Below are positions 59,865 to 64,000 of a DNA stretch of 64,000 nucleotides, piece by piece. Every line of letters begins with the position of its first letter. The first letter of the stretch is position 1. Both the position numbers and the translations under genes were made by a program. The DNA is from Geminicoccaceae bacterium (GTDB lineage Bacteria > Pseudomonadota > Alphaproteobacteria > Geminicoccales > Geminicoccaceae). The notes under the pieces were generated by a model that had not been told where the DNA came from, made no database searches, and saw only the letters and a list, made by a program, of their open reading frames with translations. The stretch is from assembly GCA_028285265.1 (NCBI GenBank), contig JANQPX010000049.1, positions 168,811 to 232,810 of the forward strand. Reading direction: 5' to 3'.

Positions 59865-62800
59865 GTCATCGTTTCCGGTTTACAGCAGAAAAGATTGCAT
59901 CTCGTCTCCAACTGATCTGTCCCCTGATCCATCGACGCCGACACCCAATTGGCCCCTTCCGTTACAAATCGCTGCCGAACGCAGAGACCCCACCACCACT
60001 CGTCGAGGATTTTGGCGACTGGCCAGTGATTGAGCCGGAGAGTTATTGGGGGTGTTGGGACCAAAACTTCCTCTTGCGTGTCGCCTTTCGTTTACCCGAC
60101 GAATGGAATGCCGCTTGTACCGCTCTTCATCTGCCTCTAGGCAACGCGGGCGATATCTTCACCCATCCTGAAGCACTGGCTTACATCGACGGCAAACCGA
60201 TGGCGTCGGCGGATCGCTATCACGATACGATCGAAATCTCTTCCTCTCTCGCTGACGGAAGGGAGCATGAGCTTGCGCTCCATGGCTGGACGGGCCTTTC
60301 TGGATGGCCGCCCGATCCCGAAGATCGGACCAAGCTCTTCATGCGCCCATGCGCCGTGGTCGAGATCGATCGAGCGACGCGCGACTTCGTCGCTCTCGCT
60401 GAAACCGCGCTCGATGTCGCCGGACATCTCGATGAGACCAGACCAGAAAAACACAAGATCTTGAATGCGCTCGATAACGCCTTTCTTGCGCTCGACACGC
60501 GTGATCCGCTGACAGAAACCTTTTACCAAAGTGTCCCGGAAGCGTTGGTCAAACTCCAGGAAGGTCTGGCCGCAGCGGGCGAACCTATGGACATCATGCT
60601 GCACGGCATTGGTCACGGTCACATCGATATCGCCTATCTCTGGTCTGTTGCGCAGGGACGCCGCAAAGCCATGCGGACGTCGGCAAATGTCCTTCGGCTG
60701 ATGGAGCGGTTTCCTGATTACCGCTTCTCTCAGAGCCAGGCCCAACTCTATCGCTTTATCGAGGAGGACGATCCCGACATCTTTGAAGCGATCCGAACGC
60801 GCGTGGCCGAGGGACGCTGGGAAGTCATGGGCGGCATGTGGGTCGAAGCAGACACCAACATTCCGTCTGGAGAGTCCTTAGTTCGTCAGCTCCTGTTGGG
60901 CCGCCGCTATTTCCGGGAACGCTTCGGCCAACGTGAAACGCCTGTGCTTTGGCTTCCGGATTGCTTCGGTTTTTCCTGGTGCCTGCCGCAGCTCATGAAG
61001 CAGGCTGGCCTTCGCTGGTTTGTCACCAACAAGGTCAACTGGAACCAGTACAATCCCATGCCCGCCAGCACCACCTGGTGGCAGGGCATCGATGGCACGC
61101 GTGTTCTTACCCATATTCTGACCACCCCCCGTGACGTTCAGTATCTCCCATTTCCAACGTGTTATAAGTCAGACCTGACAGCAAAAGAGGTATTTGGGAC
61201 TTGGGAAACAGCGCGGCCCAAGGACCATGTGCGCGCGCTGCCGATCTGTTATGGCTATGGTGACGGTGGTGGTGGGCCGACTGATGCGATGCTGCGCAAG
61301 GCCGAAGCCCTGACGTCTTTGCCCGGCGCACCGCGGTTTCGGATGAGTACCGTGCGCGCCTTCTTTGAGGATCTCGAGGAGAAGGCACCTCCGCTTCCTG
61401 TTTGGAGCGATGAGATCTATCTCGAAGGACACCGGGGTGTGCTCACCAGTCAAGGACGGATCAAACGCTTGAATCGCGAGGCGGAGCGCGCCCTGCATGA
61501 GGCGGAATTTCTCTCAGCATGCGCCCAGACAGTAGGCGCGTACGAGCCGTCGATGGCGTCGATGAACAATGCCTGGGAATGCCTTTGTCTCAACCAGTTC
61601 CATGACATTCTTCCCGGCACGGCCATCAGCGAGGTTTTCGATCAGGCAGAAAAGGACTATGCCGAGATCGCCGACATTGCTCGCGATGAGGTCACCGACG
61701 CGCTCGCCGCCATCGCTGACAGGCTCGACATGGAGGCTTCATTCGTCGCCATCAACCCATCGCCGTTCCCGGGCCGGCGGATCGGCTTCTTGCCACATGA
61801 AGCTGGTCCGCTACACGACCTTGAAAGCGGCCGTGACCTCGTCTTGCAACCAGTGACGGATGGTGTTCTGGTCGCGCTTGACGATATGCCGGCTTATGGT
61901 CTTCTGGCGCTCGGTGAGGGCGGCGGCCAGGACCAAGCGGCACCAGTTGGCTGTCTCGTCGCCGAGATGATGAGCGATGGTGCCCTGCTTGAGAATGATC
62001 TGATCCGGGTTGAGTTCGATGGGGCCGGTCGATTGACACGCTTCTATGACAAGGCCGTCGGGCGCGACGTGTTGCAACCTGGCGAGCAGGGCAACCAACT
62101 CCAGGCCTTCGAGGACCGGCCACTCTGCTGGGACGCTTGGGACATTGACGCCTACTTCGAAGACCGGCCGGACATCGTCGCTGGAGTTGAGCGGATCGAC
62201 GTGATCGAGACGGGTCCCTTGCGCGCAACCTTACTTATTGAGCGGTGCTATAGGTCGAGCAGAATCGCCCAGCGGATCAGTCTGTTCGGAGGGTCGAAAC
62301 GCCTCGATTTCGAAACTGACGTCGACTGGCACGAGACGCACCTTCTTTTGAAGGTTGCCTTCCCTGTCGACATCGTGGCGACGTCGGCCACCTACGAGAT
62401 TCAGTGGGGCAGCATCGAGCGTCCAACCCATGCGAGCACGGTTCACGACGCTGCGCGGTTTGAAGTGCCGGCGCAGAAATGGGTCGACCTCGGCGAACAT
62501 GGTTATGGCGTTGCCCTCATGAATAATTGTAAGCACGGCTATGACGTTCGTGACGGCGTCCTGCGACTCTCGTTGATTAAGAGCGCTACCATGCCTGATA
62601 GCAATGCCGACCAAGGCCAGCATCGCTTCACCTACAGCCTTCTTCCCCATGTGGGCGACTGGAGAGACATCGTTCCATCAGAAGCCTACGCACTGAACCG
62701 GCCGCTCAGGATCGAGCCGATGCCTTTTGGCCGAGGTACTGTGTCCAAGCTCGCTTTCGTAAGTGTCGAACAGCAGCATGCCATTATCGAAACCATCAAA

Positions 62801-63013
62801 CCTGCCGAGGACGGCAACGGCTTTATCTTGCGCGTCTACGAGGCAACGTGTAGGCGCGGACCGATCACGCTACGCTTCGGTGTGCCAATCAAGGCGGTCT
62901 TACGCGCGGATCTCATGGAAACGAGTGGTGATGCCCTGCTGCTAACCGACAACATGGTGACGCTGCCTTTGCAGCCATTCGAAATTGTCACGCTTCGTTG
63001 CCTACCAGCATAG
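59861..63013 (+). CDS. GH38 alpha-mannosidase
   Basis: A 1050-residue cytosolic glycosidase with no signal peptide. GH38 signatures: zinc-binding HGIGHGHIDIAYLW (about residues 247-260), nucleophile Asp in WLPDCFGFSW (about 366), NKVNWNQYNP, EIYLEGHRGVLTSQGRIKRL (about 519-538) and LNQFHDILPGTAI near 578. The C-terminal beta-domains are complete. It would cut alpha-mannosides brought in by the importer encoded just upstream, whose last stop codon overlaps its GTG start. Length is that of the family. Confidence 0.95.
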   Translation: MSHRFRFTAEKIASRLQLICPLIHRRRHPIGPFRYKSLPNAETPPPLVEDFGDWPVIEPESYWGCWDQNFLLRVAFRLPDEWNAACTALHLPLGNAGDIFTHPEALAYIDGKPMASADRYHDTIEISSSLADGREHELALHGWTGLSGWPPDPEDRTKLFMRPCAVVEIDRATRDFVALAETALDVAGHLDETRPEKHKILNALDNAFLALDTRDPLTETFYQSVPEALVKLQEGLAAAGEPMDIMLHGIGHGHIDIAYLWSVAQGRRKAMRTSANVLRLMERFPDYRFSQSQAQLYRFIEEDDPDIFEAIRTRVAEGRWEVMGGMWVEADTNIPSGESLVRQLLLGRRYFRERFGQRETPVLWLPDCFGFSWCLPQLMKQAGLRWFVTNKVNWNQYNPMPASTTWWQGIDGTRVLTHILTTPRDVQYLPFPTCYKSDLTAKEVFGTWETARPKDHVRALPICYGYGDGGGGPTDAMLRKAEALTSLPGAPRFRMSTVRAFFEDLEEKAPPLPVWSDEIYLEGHRGVLTSQGRIKRLNREAERALHEAEFLSACAQTVGAYEPSMASMNNAWECLCLNQFHDILPGTAISEVFDQAEKDYAEIADIARDEVTDALAAIADRLDMEASFVAINPSPFPGRRIGFLPHEAGPLHDLESGRDLVLQPVTDGVLVALDDMPAYGLLALGEGGGQDQAAPVGCLVAEMMSDGALLENDLIRVEFDGAGRLTRFYDKAVGRDVLQPGEQGNQLQAFEDRPLCWDAWDIDAYFEDRPDIVAGVERIDVIETGPLRATLLIERCYRSSRIAQRISLFGGSKRLDFETDVDWHETHLLLKVAFPVDIVATSATYEIQWGSIERPTHASTVHDAARFEVPAQKWVDLGEHGYGVALMNNCKHGYDVRDGVLRLSLIKSATMPDSNADQGQHRFTYSLLPHVGDWRDIVPSEAYALNRPLRIEPMPFGRGTVSKLAFVSVEQQHAIIETIKPAEDGNGFILRVYEATCRRGPITLRFGVPIKAVLRADLMETSGDALLLTDNMVTLPLQPFEIVTLRCLPA

Positions 63014-63063
63014 TGATGGATTCCCCCTAACAGCCTTCACTGGGTGGGTAAGCGGGTGCGTCC

Positions 63064-64000
63064 TTACAAAAGCTGCATTGTCGGTTCGGTGACGCGACTG
63101 GCAAAACTGTCGAGAAATCGAGCAGCAGCCATGAGCGACAGCTCATCATGGAAAAAATGGAGGACCGCGGTGCCGTCATGGTCAGCGGTTGGGATGAGGA
63201 CGATCGTCAGGCATCCAGCCTCCGCAGGTGGGTGGTATTCGCTTACCCTGGTTCCGGTAAGATCGATAAGCAGAAGGTCAGGTTTTGGATTGCTGTCGCC
63301 ATCATGTTGAGAGATCTCGCTGAGACCTTGACGATCGGGATTGCGAAAGACCACGGACTGCTGGGCCTTAACCCAGGTGATCGATACAGCAACGTTCGCG
63401 GCTTCGCCCGGCCGTGCTTCTGCCCGAAAAGCGGCAGCGGTGATAGCGGCTAGGGTAGGCAGGCGCATATTCTGCCGGCCGGTTTTCTCTTCGGCCCAGC
63501 CGATGAACTCGTGAAGGGCCGACCACGTGAATGTTGCTTTCAGAACGCTTGCTCGGTGGGTTGGATCGATCGTCATTGGATCAGGCTGCAGCCGATCCAG
63601 GTCGGCAACATGAAACGGCTGTGGAATGCCTTGATCGACCAATCTCCTAAGATCAATGGCACGCTGTTTTGCCTCGAACCTGGCTTTGGGCGACGCCAAT
63701 ATCGTCGATCCTATTGATGGCGCTATCGGCGTGACCGGTTTGGGTTGGGTCGCTGCCGGCATTGGTACGGTTGGTGCGATCGACGGTGTAGTTAGTGGCT
63801 TGGCCTTCGTTGCCGTCTCCGGTGCAATGTCTGACCGGCTGTCGCCTGATGCCACGATGATGGCGATGGTTTGACCGACCGGTATGTCAGCGCCGGCATC
63901 GGCCCAGATTTCGGTAAGCGTGCCGGCGTGGGTTGCTTCGACCTCCATGGTGGTCTTGTCGGTTTCGACGTCGAAGAGAGGATCGCCAATGGCGACGGAA
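63064..64000 (-). CDS. E2-type acyltransferase with atypical catalytic domain (5' end beyond window)
   Basis: The gene continues past the right edge: in frame with the visible part, the bases up to 63999 encode SVAIGDPLFDVETDKTTMEV, the lipoyl-attachment region (Lys of DKTT). A linker and peripheral-subunit-binding domain follow (LASPKARFEAKQRAIDLRRL). The catalytic part is short (about 170 residues) and its end reads FHDELSLMAAARFL where E2 enzymes have DHR..DG.. (the catalytic His retained, following Asp/Gly lost). Acyltransfer may thus be impaired; a structural or altered-substrate E2 is inferred. Confidence 0.8.
   Translation of the reverse strand, partial: SVAIGDPLFDVETDKTTMEVEATHAGTLTEIWADAGADIPVGQTIAIIVASGDSRSDIAPETATKAKPLTTPSIAPTVPMPAATQPKPVTPIAPSIGSTILASPKARFEAKQRAIDLRRLVDQGIPQPFHVADLDRLQPDPMTIDPTHRASVLKATFTWSALHEFIGWAEEKTGRQNMRLPTLAAITAAAFRAEARPGEAANVAVSITWVKAQQSVVFRNPDRQGLSEISQHDGDSNPKPDLLLIDLTGTRVSEYHPPAEAGCLTIVLIPTADHDGTAVLHFFHDELSLMAAARFLDSFASRVTEPTMQLL

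Noticed and set aside
1..64000. CRISPR array, rRNA or tRNA genes
   Set aside because: No regularly spaced repeats and no recognisable tRNA or rRNA segment were seen by eye; a covariance-model scan would be decisive for tRNA.

Overview
The window reads as chromosomal DNA of an alphaproteobacterium. This is inferred from protein flavour, moderately high GC, gene density and the many solute-binding-protein transport operons; no rRNA, tRNA or other phylogenetic marker is visible, so order or genus cannot be fixed.

The most distinctive part is a [NiFe]-hydrogenase locus at about 6.8-20.1 kb, all on the + strand with many start/stop overlaps. Its order is: a CooC-type ATPase, a MerR-family regulator, a CueR-like MerR promoter, the small subunit, five consecutive single-pass membrane proteins, the large subunit, a maturation-protease-like protein that has lost its metal ligands, a Cys/His-rich small protein, a helical-plus-Rieske protein with an altered second motif, a normal maturation protease, then hypF, hypC, hypD and hypE. 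The catalytic subunits belong to the broad family of soluble-type, high-affinity H2-oxidising enzymes (groups 1h/2a/1l-like). There is no Tat signal, so the enzyme should sit on the cytoplasmic side of the membrane, and the five small proteins are the obvious anchor candidates. hypA and hypB are absent here, and the CooC-like ATPase with the Cys/His-rich protein could replace them in nickel insertion. Upstream lie an NreB-like His-tailed MFS exporter and an ATPase-less nickel/peptide-type ABC importer, which may or may not be related.

From 20.3 to 30.3 kb the content is mixed: an AT-richer lipoprotein hydrolase, DeoR-MFS and Lrp-MFS regulator/transporter pairs, and a PhyH dioxygenase - tartrate/isopropylmalate-type dehydrogenase - broken TRAP permease block lying between two IS630-family transposase remnants. 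From 30.3 to 36.3 kb is a sugar ABC operon (binding protein, two permeases, no ATPase) with an SDR, an aldose-epimerase-like protein and an SMP-30 lactonase. A VapBC-type toxin-antitoxin pair and a DEDDh exonuclease follow.

The region 38.2-47.1 kb is catabolic: a flavin monooxygenase, a PRISE-like reductase, an IclR regulator with a clear dyad operator, two dimeric alpha/beta-barrel-like proteins, an intradiol dioxygenase, a muconate-cycloisomerase-family enzyme, a GST and a LysR regulator. At 47.5-49.6 kb a small module holds two diverged SSB-like OB-fold proteins, an XRE regulator with GGAAT/ATTCC operator-like repeats, and a coiled-coil membrane protein; it resembles a mobile-element remnant or an undescribed small system.

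The last part (49.7-64 kb) has a free-methionine sulfoxide reductase, a DoeB-like deacylase and an AraC regulator divergent from a long operon: PhyH protein, metallo-beta-lactamase-fold protein, complete family-5 ABC importer and a GH38 alpha-mannosidase. This suggests uptake and hydrolysis of alpha-mannosides. The right edge cuts an aberrant E2-type acyltransferase gene.
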